Part shown: positions 1 to 6,969 of the stretch, piece by piece | Layout: every line of letters begins with the position of its first letter | Position numbering within the stretch: the stretch's first letter is position 1 | Assembly (NCBI GenBank): GCA_016875975.1 | Contig: VGOF01000043.1 | Coordinates: forward strand, 1-9,742 | Direction of reading: 5' to 3' | Length of the DNA: 9,742 nucleotides | Origin: Chloroflexota bacterium | Lineage (GTDB): Bacteria > Chloroflexota > Dehalococcoidia > GIF9 > UBA5629 | Program-made: the position numbers and the translations under genes | Notes under the pieces: model-generated | The model's input: only the letters and a program-made list of their open reading frames with translations | Databases searched by the model: none | Told to the model about the DNA's origin: nothing

Positions 1-1061
1 AAGGCCTGGGCATGGATGTTGTTTCTGGTGGCGAGCTAAGCATTGCCCAATCGGTGGCTTTCCCACCGGAGAGAGTCTACTTCCATGGAAATAACAAAAC
101 ATTAGATGAGCTAAAGCTTGCCTTAAACCGGGGCGTCGGACGAATAGTAGTTGACAATCTATACGAGCTAGATTTGCTGAACAGGCTAGCCCGGGAAATA
201 AATAAGAGACAAGATATCCTATTACGCATTAACCCCGGAGTCGACCCTCATACCCACCATTTTACAACCACCGGAATACTCGATAGTAAGTTCGGCTTTC
301 CCGTGGCCACGGGCCAAGCTGAAGCAGCAATAGTTCATGCCTCTTCAGCATCCCACCTTAACCTACTGGGGCTACACTTCCACCTGGGTTCTCCCATCGC
401 TGGGACCTCTCCTTATCAAGTGGCCATTGAATTGGTACTGAAATTCGTCGAAAAAATGAGAGCGAAACACGGCTTCGACCTGAAAGAATTCAGCCCAGGC
501 GGTGGTTTTGCCGTACAATACACGCTGCACGCAAAAATACCCAGCATCAGCGACTACGCGGAAGCGATAGTTTCAAGGCTCAAGTGCATCAGCGACAAAC
601 TCAACCTAGCGTATCCGCGATGTGTTATAGAACCAGGAAGGGGAATAATAGCCCAGGCAGGCGTTGCCTTGTACAGTATCGGCTCAATAAAGGAAATTCC
701 GAGAGTTCGCACTTATGTTGCAGTTGACGGTGGTATTGGAGACAACATCCGCCCAGCACTCTACCAAGCAAAATATGAAGCCATAGTTGCCAATAAGGCA
801 AGACAGGAGGCGACAACCAAGGTAACGATCGCTGGGAGATACTGCGAATCAGGCGACATCTTGGTTAAAGACGTGGTTTTACCCCCCTTGTCACCAGGTG
901 ACATTATAGCTATCCCGGTCAGTGGCGCCTACTCCATACCTATGTCAAGTAACTACAATATGGTTCCCAGACCTGCTATTGCAATAGTCAAAGATGGTAA
1001 ACCACGTCTAGTACGAAGGCGCGAAAGCTATCAAAACCTCATGAGCTTGGACACAATTTGA
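1..1061 (+). CDS. lysA: Diaminopimelate decarboxylase, 5' end missing
   Basis: PLP-dependent enzyme that decarboxylates meso-diaminopimelate to L-lysine, the last step of lysine synthesis, in the cytoplasm. The reading frame is open from the window edge (first full codon at base 3, reading GLGMDVVSGGELS), so the ATG at 12 is an internal Met. About 70-80 N-terminal residues, including the PLP-binding lysine, lie outside the window. Numbering from that Met, the visible family motifs are the HFHLGSP strand (122-128), the glycine-rich phosphate loop SPGGG (161-165), EPGR (207-210), DGGIGDNIRPALY (239-251), the active-site CESGD (278-282) and GAYSIPMSSNYN (305-316). The fold-type III barrel and C-terminal beta domain are therefore complete from there on. 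The stop codon is 8 bases before the preferred start of holB, suggesting one transcript. The family call is secure; a related ornithine/arginine-type decarboxylase is unlikely given CESGD. Confidence 0.95.
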   Translation, partial: GLGMDVVSGGELSIAQSVAFPPERVYFHGNNKTLDELKLALNRGVGRIVVDNLYELDLLNRLAREINKRQDILLRINPGVDPHTHHFTTTGILDSKFGFPVATGQAEAAIVHASSASHLNLLGLHFHLGSPIAGTSPYQVAIELVLKFVEKMRAKHGFDLKEFSPGGGFAVQYTLHAKIPSISDYAEAIVSRLKCISDKLNLAYPRCVIEPGRGIIAQAGVALYSIGSIKEIPRVRTYVAVDGGIGDNIRPALYQAKYEAIVANKARQEATTKVTIAGRYCESGDILVKDVVLPPLSPGDIIAIPVSGAYSIPMSSNYNMVPRPAIAIVKDGKPRLVRRRESYQNLMSLDTI

Positions 1062-1069
1062 AGGGTATT

Positions 1070-2074
1070 ATGTGGAAAACAATCGGCCAGGACAAAGCCA
1101 TTGCCCTAATTGAAGGCAGCCTAAAGACAGATAACTTGGCCCATGCCTACTTGTTTGTTGGACCTGAACACATAGGCAAAACTACCCTGGCACTTGATCT
1201 AGCACGAGCCGTAAATTGTCAAGGAGAGAACAAACCCTGTACCCAGTGCCAGTCCTGTACGAGAATCAGCAATGGCAAACACGCCGATATCATAATGCTG
1301 AGCTTAGATTCGCCTGACATTCCCGGAGATGATAAGGAACGCACAAAAATAGGGATCAAGAAAATACATTACCTCCAGAATAGCGCCAGCTTGCCACCAT
1401 ATGAAGGTAAGTTGAAGATATTCATCATCGATGATGCCGAACACTTATCCAACGAAGCAGCTAACTGTTTACTCAAGACACTGGAAGAACCACCCCCAAA
1501 AGTGCTTATACTCTTATTGGCATCTGATGAATCACAGCTGTTGCCTACAGTTGTTTCCCGTTGTCAGAGACTGGAATTAACGCCAGCATCATTCACAGAC
1601 ATAGAAGAGATGCTCTTGCATTCCGTCGGGATTGACAAGGAGAAGGCGAAGCTTTTGTCGAGATTGTCACGGGGCTGCCCAGGGTGGGCCATAGGCACTA
1701 TCGCCAATGATGATTATCTCGCAGAACGTGCTGAAAAGCTAGCACAAATGTCATCGTTGCTTAGTGAAGATTGGGGGCAACGCTTGCTTTACATTTCACA
1801 GCTCCGACCCGATAGAAAATCTGCCGAGGAACAAATACGATTCTGGCTAGACTGGTGGCACGACTTGATGCTGGCTAAGTGTGGCTGCCAGCAAGCCATT
1901 ATGAACACAGATCAGATGTCAACGCTCAAGAGATGGACACAGGCATTGAGCCTGTTTGAGATCAAGGACTTTATACACGTTTTGAAGAGGTCACTAGCCC
2001 AGATCGCAGTAAATGCCAACCCACGTTTGATACTTGAATGCCTTATGCTCGACATGCCTATCAAGCCCTTATAG
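1070..2074 (+). CDS. holB: DNA polymerase III subunit delta' (clamp-loader AAA+ protein)
   Basis: Delta' is part of the clamp loader that opens the beta clamp at replication forks. The 334-residue protein has a Walker A loop GPEHIGKT (31-38), a four-cysteine zinc module (Cys50, 57, 60, 63; spacing C-x6-C-x2-C-x2-C), a Walker B segment IIDDAE (119-124) and the clamp-loader SRC motif (163-165), followed by a helical C-terminal collar. The Walker A lysine is present, unlike in the E. coli delta' subunit. I chose the ATG at 1070 because GAAGGG lies 4 bases upstream and MWKTIGQDKAI is a normal family N-terminus. A TTG at 1058 would add four residues and overlap the lysA stop but has no clear ribosome-binding site. 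The next gene is a ricT/yaaT homologue, the same order as holB-yaaT in Bacillus subtilis. DnaX is an alternative, but the short length and missing C-terminal tau/gamma regions argue for delta'. Confidence 0.9.
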   Translation: MWKTIGQDKAIALIEGSLKTDNLAHAYLFVGPEHIGKTTLALDLARAVNCQGENKPCTQCQSCTRISNGKHADIIMLSLDSPDIPGDDKERTKIGIKKIHYLQNSASLPPYEGKLKIFIIDDAEHLSNEAANCLLKTLEEPPPKVLILLLASDESQLLPTVVSRCQRLELTPASFTDIEEMLLHSVGIDKEKAKLLSRLSRGCPGWAIGTIANDDYLAERAEKLAQMSSLLSEDWGQRLLYISQLRPDRKSAEEQIRFWLDWWHDLMLAKCGCQQAIMNTDQMSTLKRWTQALSLFEIKDFIHVLKRSLAQIAVNANPRLILECLMLDMPIKPL

Positions 2075-2120
2075 TGATAAAATACACAGCATGCACACCC
2101 ATTAGACCACTGAGAAGCAT

Positions 2121-2846
2121 ATGCCAGAAATAGTTGGAGTTCGCTTTCAACAAGCCGGCAAGTTGTATTACTTCGATGCTGCCGACATCCCGATAGAGAT
2201 AGGTGACTGCGTCATCGTCGAGACCAACCGTGGCCGAGAGTTAGTCAAAGTGATTATAGCCCCTAAACAATTACTATCCAGTGAAATCACGGAAACTCTC
2301 AACCCGGTGATTCGAAAAGCAACACCTGCAGACATACAACGCGCCCAACATAACCAAGAAAAAGCAGACAAAGCATTGAGACAATGCCGTGAATCTGTTA
2401 CTAAACTCAACCTCCCCATGAAACCCGTATCAGCTCAACACAACCTGGAAGGAAATCACCTCACCATCTTTTTTACCGCGGAAAAAAGGGTTGACTTCCG
2501 CGACCTTGTTAAAGAGCTAAGCCATAACCTAAGAACACGCGTCGAGCTGAGACAGATTGGCGCCAGAGACGAAGCCAAGCTGATCGGCGGCTTAGGCAAA
2601 TGCGGTTATCCATTGTGTTGCACATCCTTCCTGTGCGAGTTTACCCCCGTTTCCATAAAAATGGCCAAGGAGCAAGAGGTAGCACTCAACCCCATGAAAA
2701 CCTCAGGGGTTTGTGGCAGACTTCTTTGTTGCTTAGGTTACGAAGTGGAGCAATATCGAGCTATGAAGGAGAAGCTACCAGCACTGGGTCAAGAGGTATC
2801 CACACCACTGGGAAAAGCAAAGGTCACTGGACTAAATCCTTTGTAA
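2121..2846 (+). CDS. ricT: PSP1-domain protein RicT/YaaT, truncated by a frameshift near the 3' end
   Basis: RicT (YaaT) belongs to the Ric complex, which in Bacillus binds iron-sulfur clusters and promotes RNase Y-dependent mRNA maturation, with effects on competence, sporulation and biofilm. This 241-residue reading frame starts at an ATG preceded by GAGAAG and has the family hallmarks: N-terminal MPEIVGVRF, a PSP1 C-terminal domain at about 65-145, then the cysteine-rich block GGLGKCGYPLCC (156-167) with Cys172 and VCGRLLCCLGYE (197-208). The frame stops at TAA 2844-2846 just after VTGLNPL, where the family normally continues. The missing 36 codons follow intact in the +1 frame to 2955, which would make a normal protein of about 277 residues. 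So this is either a sequencing or assembly indel, or a real C-terminal truncation. All cysteines are upstream of the break, so partial function is possible. It probably shares a transcript with holB. Confidence 0.85.
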   Translation: MPEIVGVRFQQAGKLYYFDAADIPIEIGDCVIVETNRGRELVKVIIAPKQLLSSEITETLNPVIRKATPADIQRAQHNQEKADKALRQCRESVTKLNLPMKPVSAQHNLEGNHLTIFFTAEKRVDFRDLVKELSHNLRTRVELRQIGARDEAKLIGGLGKCGYPLCCTSFLCEFTPVSIKMAKEQEVALNPMKTSGVCGRLLCCLGYEVEQYRAMKEKLPALGQEVSTPLGKAKVTGLNPL

Positions 2847-2955
2847 AGAAGCGATATCTGTGGAACTAAACTCAGGGGGCACTATGGAGCTAGCCGTCTC
2901 TCAAATAAGATGGCAGATGAAACCACCGCCAGAGAAGCAGGAGAACAAAAGCTAG
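2845..2955 (+). other. Displaced C-terminal coding segment of ricT in the +1 frame
   Basis: Reading from AAA at 2845 gives 36 open codons ending at TAG 2953-2955. The segment starts KEAISVELNSGG and includes the internal stretch TMELAVSQIRW, then a charged proline-rich tail. It has no start signal of its own and continues the RicT C-terminal pattern (a beta-strand pair following VTGLNPL). The +1 frame has a stop at 2833-2835, so the frame change must lie between 2836 and 2846. Removing one base there, such as the T at 2844, joins the two parts. The segment ends exactly one base before the convergent HNH gene, as expected if it is the genuine gene end. Confidence 0.8.
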
Positions 2956-3462
2956 CTACTGATGTACATACTTCTGCCATATAGTATAAGTGCGAAGGTA
3001 ATGATAGGGAACATAGAAACCATCATCCCTCGGTGCTTTTGGATATGACAGCAGCGGCATCCTAGCTTCGGCAGGCGTGCGCCCAGCCTTACGTCGGTTA
3101 CAGGGAACGCAAGCGCTAACCACATTCCCCCAATTATGCTGTCCGCCTCTTCTACGAGGAACAACGTGATCTAGAGTAAGCTCGCGTGTCTCGCGGCCAC
3201 AATACTGGCACGTATAGCCGTCTCGGTGAAAAACCTCATGCTTGGTCAACTTCCGTTGCCGTCGCGGTCTCCTGACATAATATGCAAGCCGAATAACAGA
3301 CGGGACATCAAACACGCTTTCGACCGAATGAATATTCCCTCGCCCATTCTCTAAAACTTCAGCTTTGCCATGGAACAATAGGACAACTGCGCGCCGCACC
3401 TGACAAATATTGAGCGGCTCGTAGTTCTGATTGACCACCAGTACTGGCGAATTGACTATCAT
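2956..3462 (-). CDS. HNH endonuclease family protein
   Basis: Small stand-alone HNH nuclease of 168 residues, of a type widespread in Chloroflexota, cyanobacteria and actinobacteria; its cellular role is generally unknown. A conserved N-terminal part (PVLVVNQNYEPLNIC, 6-20) precedes the HNH fold. Zinc-ligand pairs are CQYC (Cys85, Cys88) and CVPC (Cys118, Cys121), and the catalytic region has LTLDHVVPRRRGG (96-107) with Asp98-His99 and Asn113. All residues expected for an active beta-beta-alpha metal nuclease are present. The length is normal for this family and there is no sign of an intron or intein around it, so it is probably not a homing enzyme. The ATG at 3462 has only a weak upstream GCAAG as ribosome-binding site. 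The gene runs convergent to ricT, with stop codons abutting (TAG then CTA), and has its own candidate promoter and palindrome upstream. Confidence 0.88.
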   Translation of the reverse strand: MIVNSPVLVVNQNYEPLNICQVRRAVVLLFHGKAEVLENGRGNIHSVESVFDVPSVIRLAYYVRRPRRQRKLTKHEVFHRDGYTCQYCGRETRELTLDHVVPRRRGGQHNWGNVVSACVPCNRRKAGRTPAEARMPLLSYPKAPRDDGFYVPYHYLRTYTIWQKYVHQ

Positions 3463-3467
3463 CTTGC

Positions 3468-3487
3468 TACCGCTAAATTTAGCGGTA
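3468..3487. promoter_or_regulatory. Perfect 20-bp palindrome before the HNH gene, candidate operator
   Basis: The sequence TACCGCTAAATTTAGCGGTA is its own reverse complement over all 20 bases. It ends 6 bases upstream of the HNH start codon and touches the -10 box of the candidate promoter, so it would cover the transcription start. A repressor site is the natural reading. A hairpin at the start of the mRNA that hides the ribosome-binding region is the alternative. There is no T-run on the minus strand after it, which argues against a terminator for the upstream operon. The palindrome is seen directly; its function is inferred. Confidence 0.5.
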
Positions 3488-3515
3488 TTTTAGCAGCAAA
3501 CTCACTTACCGACAA
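3487..3515 (-). promoter_or_regulatory. Candidate sigma-70 promoter for the HNH gene
   Basis: On the minus strand, TTGTCG (complement of 3510-3515) is separated by 17 bases from TAAAAT (complement of 3487-3492). This gives four of six and five of six matches to consensus at ideal spacing. It sits in the 56-base gap between the helicase-loader stop and the HNH start, and initiation would fall inside the palindrome. Confidence 0.45.
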
Positions 3516-3518
3516 CAG

Positions 3519-4937
3519 CTAAGTAGATGAACGACGCCTAGTTGGACTTTGTGGCAGCTTAGCACGTCTAGCTGCCCCTCTATCGCCTCTGTAATCAGGC
3601 GCCATAATATTGAATACCAAACTAATACTGGGATCTACCATCCTCGAACTGATTCGGTTCTCTATCTCGTCTAGCGAAAAGCAGGTAGTAATCACTGTGG
3701 CCAGCCGAGCATTGTAACGATAGTTAATCAATTGATATAGCTTTTCCTGTGCCCAAGGAGTAACAGATTGCTCACCGAAATCATCCAGGATTAGCACTTG
3801 AACCTGTTTGATTCTCTCAAAGAGTTCGTCGTACGAAGTTTTGCTATCCGGGCTAAAGGTAGAACGTAGATGATCCAATAGATCTGGCACTACAATAAAG
3901 AGAACAGGCTTACCTTCTTGTTTGAGATGATTGGCGATAGCGGCCGCCAAATGAGTTTTCCCGCAACCATTAGTACCCTGGAAAATCAGCCAGCCTTGGG
4001 GAGACTGAGCAAAATTAAGTGCCAGGTGATAGGCCTGCTCTAAATTCTGACGTTCTTCAGGCATGAGATTCAACCGCCTATAGTCGAAGTTTTTGAATGT
4101 CATCCTCCGTAGCAGCTCTAGATCCAAACTAGCAAGGTAAGGCAAAGAAGACAAAAGACTACCGAGCACATACACCCTACAAAGCTCAGTATCTGCCAGA
4201 TGTCCTCGAAGGCTATCGCCGAACTCCTCTATCGGCACATCCGCAGTAATTACAGTAGCCAAACGAGCATTGAAACGATGATCTAGCAGTTGCTCCATCT
4301 TTACCCGTGCCCAGGCAGTAGTCGTTGCCATATTCAGATCATCCAGAATTAAAAGAGGTGTACTCTTGACTTGCTCAAATAGCTCATCATGGGTGATATC
4401 ACTATTAGGACTAAAAGCAGAGCGGAGGTGGTCTAACAAATCAGCAGCGCCCATATAGAAAGCAGGGCGTCCCAAACTTAAGCAATAGTTAGCTATAGCG
4501 CAAACCAAATGAGTCTTGCCACTTCCTCCAGGTCCGATAAATACTAACCAGCCACTGGGAACTTCAGCAAAAGCTTTCGCAGCATCATAGGCCCGACTGA
4601 AAAGTCCTCGCAAGGCGTCATCATCTTGACGACCAGCAGGAGTGAGATTCTCAAACGTCAACCGTGATAGTGCACCAAGATTGCTCCGTTGCTGAAGCTG
4701 ATTAAGCTTCTCTCTCCTGAGATCCTGCCGACGACATTTGCACGGTGCTACACGACTATAATCAGTTTTTCCTGATGGCAAAACAGGATAAACCAAGCCA
4801 GCTCCCTTGCACAGAGAGCAGACATTAGCAGCCGGGTCTTCGCCCTGCTGCTCAGCGCCTGACCATGTGCCCGTATTTGCCCCTGACATACTTGGCAGAG
4901 TCGCTCTCTTTTTCAGAATCTCGCTTAGGCTTTCCAT
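3519..4937 (-). CDS. DnaC/DnaI-like helicase loader with two tandem AAA+ domains
   Basis: Predicted ATP-dependent loader of the DnaB helicase, 472 residues, about 1.5 times the length of DnaI or twice DnaC. An N-terminal region has a possible zinc site (Cys40, Cys43, Cys66, Cys68; CxxC then CxC), as in DnaI-type loaders. AAA+ domain 1 (about 93-270) has Walker A GPGGSGKT (135-142) and Walker B LLILDD (195-200). AAA+ domain 2 (about 277-455) has Walker A GTNGCGKT (321-328), Walker B VLILDDFG (381-388), a box VII-like SSRM with Arg432, and a sensor-2-like DYRGDR. The domains are copies, sharing LLDHLRS-FSP-S, YDELFE/HDELFE and NARLATVIT. Domain 1 has His246 where domain 2 has Arg432 and lacks the sensor-2 arginine. 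I chose ATG 4937 because GAGGG lies 8 bases upstream and MESLSEILKK looks native; it overlaps the DnaD gene by 86 bases. ATG 4889 is possible. Position behind dnaB and dnaD supports the role. Confidence 0.85.
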   Translation of the reverse strand: MESLSEILKKRATLPSMSGANTGTWSGAEQQGEDPAANVCSLCKGAGLVYPVLPSGKTDYSRVAPCKCRRQDLRREKLNQLQQRSNLGALSRLTFENLTPAGRQDDDALRGLFSRAYDAAKAFAEVPSGWLVFIGPGGSGKTHLVCAIANYCLSLGRPAFYMGAADLLDHLRSAFSPNSDITHDELFEQVKSTPLLILDDLNMATTTAWARVKMEQLLDHRFNARLATVITADVPIEEFGDSLRGHLADTELCRVYVLGSLLSSLPYLASLDLELLRRMTFKNFDYRRLNLMPEERQNLEQAYHLALNFAQSPQGWLIFQGTNGCGKTHLAAAIANHLKQEGKPVLFIVVPDLLDHLRSTFSPDSKTSYDELFERIKQVQVLILDDFGEQSVTPWAQEKLYQLINYRYNARLATVITTCFSLDEIENRISSRMVDPSISLVFNIMAPDYRGDRGAARRAKLPQSPTRRRSST

Positions 4938-5574
4938 TGAACTTACCCTCGGTGGTCCAACGTTCCAAAATACGTGCAACATATTTCCAGCTACGCTTAT
5001 TAAGCCTAACTGCTTCCCGAAAAGCACTCTCAATCCAATCATGCGGATACAGCTTTTCAGCCTCTTTCAATTCCTCAACAATCATGGGAGTGAGTATGCC
5101 AATGTTCTGTTCGTAAAGCGCAAAGATGTTGGGCTGTAGAAAAGCATCACCAGTTTTCACCTTCCGGACCATGAAATCGGGTGATTGCACCTCTCCTCTT
5201 TCGACTTTGGCAACGAGGTTCCTTTCCGTCTCCGCATTTATCAAATAAACATCTTCGAGCTTGCCACCTCGCTGTATCTCCAGATGAAGCAAAATACCAT
5301 GCTCAACAGCCAAAGTTAAGGCACGCGTAAGCGTCTCTTCTCCCTGTCCAACTCCCTTGGTTATTCCGTTCATAAGAACGGAGTCGGCCAGCAGCTCCTC
5401 ACGAGCTACAAAACGCGGATAACCTCGGCGACGGCTCAGCAACCACAGAATATGCAGCACTGTTTTTAACTCATCAATATCCTCAATGCGTGGCAGCACC
5501 ATGGTAAAAAATTGATTAGGCACAGGTGTCACTTCCGCTTTCCCTACAAAACCCGCAAAAGGCTTTTCATACAT
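4852..5574 (-). CDS. DnaD-domain replication protein
   Basis: Probable primosome or replication-initiation protein of the DnaD family, 240 residues. DnaD and DnaB-type proteins of Firmicutes bind DNA and help recruit the helicase loader at origins and stalled forks. The N-terminal part (FVGKAEVTPVPNQFF, 9-23, then a helical stretch with LHILWLLSRRRGYPRFV, 40-56) resembles a winged-helix module. The C-terminal part (about 148-210) carries the DnaD_2 pattern: IFALYEQNIGILTP, then YPHDWIESAFREAV and KYVARILERW. A charged tail of about 30 residues ends in HMVRR. The ATG at 5574 lies 24 bases after the dnaB stop, with only a weak GAAG upstream; it is favoured because the family-like N-terminus begins within a few residues. 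The 3' end overlaps the helicase-loader gene. The order dnaB-dnaD-loader strongly suggests these three proteins work together at helicase loading. Confidence 0.82.
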   Translation of the reverse strand: MYEKPFAGFVGKAEVTPVPNQFFTMVLPRIEDIDELKTVLHILWLLSRRRGYPRFVAREELLADSVLMNGITKGVGQGEETLTRALTLAVEHGILLHLEIQRGGKLEDVYLINAETERNLVAKVERGEVQSPDFMVRKVKTGDAFLQPNIFALYEQNIGILTPMIVEELKEAEKLYPHDWIESAFREAVRLNKRSWKYVARILERWTTEGKFNGKPKRDSEKESDSAKYVRGKYGHMVRR

Positions 5575-5598
5575 CGTAGCAATCTTCGAAAAACTATC

Positions 5599-6969
5599 TC
5601 AGGCAGCGCTTACCTCGACTTCCAAGTCTTCAAACTTGGTAATCGAAGATATGAATCTCAATTTGCGCTCGCCAGTAGGGCCATTTCTATGCTTGGCAAT
5701 GACAATGTCGGCAACGCCACGAGGATAGGGAGTAGATTCAATGTCATAGTTCTTTCTCCAGTCTTCTTCACGGATATACATCTCATCCCGAGAGATAAAG
5801 ATTACCACATCAGCATCTTGTTCAATGCTGCCACTATCCCTCAGGTCAGATAATACAGGCTTGTGAGACATACGCTGCTCTACAGCACGGCTCAATTGTG
5901 AGAGTGCAATTACTGGTGCACTTATCTCGCGAGCCAGTGCTTTCAACGAACGTGTAATCTCGCTTAGTTCCTGAACACGGTTATCTCTTCTTGATTCATC
6001 ACGAATCAATTGGATATAGTCAACAACAATCAAATCAATAGGATGTTCGAAATGAAGCCGCTTTGCCTTCCCATGCATTTCCACCATTCTTAATTGAGGT
6101 GAATCATCAATGAAAATACGTGCGTCAGCAAGTACACCACTGGCGTCCATTATCCTTCTCTCTTCTCGTTCCGTATACTGGCCCAAACGAAGTCTGCCAC
6201 AATCCACGCCAGACTCGCTAGCCAACAGACGCCTCGCTATATCCTGCCGAGACATCTCCAAGCTAAAGATGGCCACGCATGCTTTCTGGTTGATAGCTGC
6301 ATTCCTGGCAATATTGAGAGCAAGGCTGGTTTTGCCTGAACTAGGTCTCGCGCCGAGAATAATCAAGTCAGAGCGTTGCAGGCCACCTAACAAATCGTCT
6401 ATGGCCGCAAAATTAGTGAGTACATGCGGTATCCTCTGCTCTTCCCTAACAGGTGGCTCCGTCTCCTCAAAATATTGACCCAACACTTCCTTGAGGGAGA
6501 CGAAGTAGCGTGGGCTTTGCTTGCGTAAGACTGCAAACAGAACATCCTCCGCCTTGATTACTGCGTCATCGACGTCAGCATCAGCTTTATACCCAATGGC
6601 CGCAATCTCGCCGGCGGCCTTTATCAACTGCCGCATTACATCGAGTCTCGATACAATCCGGGCATAGTATTCGATGTGCAAAGAAGTAGGTACAGAGGCA
6701 ACCAGATGGCTCAAGTAGGCAGCTCCACCAACCTCCTCTAACTTATTCTTCTGTGCCAGCTCACGGGCCACAGTTATCTGGTTTATCGCCTCAGCACGTT
6801 GGTATAACCTGAGGCAAACATCGTAGATCCACAGGTGCTCTGGGATAAAGAAGGCTTCAGGTTTCAGGGAAGAGGCAACTTTGAATATGGCATCACCATC
6901 AACAAGAAGCGAACCTAGTACAGCCTTCTCTGCCTCAACATCATGAGGCGGCAAGTTCTCGCTATTCAT
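5599..6969 (-). CDS. dnaB: Replicative DNA helicase DnaB
   Basis: Hexameric 5'-3' helicase that unwinds DNA at the replication fork and contacts primase. The 456-residue protein begins with the DnaB N-terminal helical domain (PPHDVEAEKAVLGSLL, 7-22), followed by a linker and the RecA-like motor domain. Motor motifs are Walker A GARPSSGKT (206-214), the FSLEMS strand (235-240), Walker B VVDYIQLI (315-322), LSQLSRAVEQR (356-366), SGSIEQDADV (379-388) and the arginine-finger region KHRNGPTG (426-433). The length is standard and no intein is present. ATG 6969 is preferred: GAAGGG lies 7 bases upstream and the start overlaps the rplI stop in ATGAATAG. A TTG at 6990 in the same frame would add seven residues without better signals. 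Co-transcription with rplI is conserved in many bacteria. RNA-polymerase-like or RadA alternatives are excluded by the N-terminal domain. Confidence 0.97.
   Translation of the reverse strand: MNSENLPPHDVEAEKAVLGSLLVDGDAIFKVASSLKPEAFFIPEHLWIYDVCLRLYQRAEAINQITVARELAQKNKLEEVGGAAYLSHLVASVPTSLHIEYYARIVSRLDVMRQLIKAAGEIAAIGYKADADVDDAVIKAEDVLFAVLRKQSPRYFVSLKEVLGQYFEETEPPVREEQRIPHVLTNFAAIDDLLGGLQRSDLIILGARPSSGKTSLALNIARNAAINQKACVAIFSLEMSRQDIARRLLASESGVDCGRLRLGQYTEREERRIMDASGVLADARIFIDDSPQLRMVEMHGKAKRLHFEHPIDLIVVDYIQLIRDESRRDNRVQELSEITRSLKALAREISAPVIALSQLSRAVEQRMSHKPVLSDLRDSGSIEQDADVVIFISRDEMYIREEDWRKNYDIESTPYPRGVADIVIAKHRNGPTGERKLRFISSITKFEDLEVEVSAA

Noticed and set aside
2836..2846. Programmed frameshift of the RF2 type at the ricT stop
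   Set aside because: The local codons are CCT TTG TAA, not CTT TGA. Slipping the TTG-bound tRNA forward onto TGT would give poor pairing, and I see no clear upstream Shine-Dalgarno stimulator. An indel is simpler, although recoding cannot be excluded.
2600..2869. 89-codon open frame on the plus strand overlapping ricT
   Set aside because: It lies in a different frame from the cysteine-rich RicT coding and from the displaced C-terminal segment, and shows no family motif. It is a shadow of ricT.
2956..3462. HNH protein as a homing endonuclease or part of a defence island
   Set aside because: There is no intron, intein, methyltransferase or other defence gene nearby, and the protein matches the ordinary stand-alone HNH family.
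3468..3487. Palindrome as terminator of the rplI-dnaB-dnaD-loader operon
   Set aside because: There is no T-run on the minus strand after the repeat, and the stem is A/T rich in its centre with no loop.
5512..6478. Plus-strand open frames opposite dnaB (5512-5853 and 6110-6478)
   Set aside because: Both lie antisense to conserved DnaB motifs and have no recognisable domain or ribosome-binding site.
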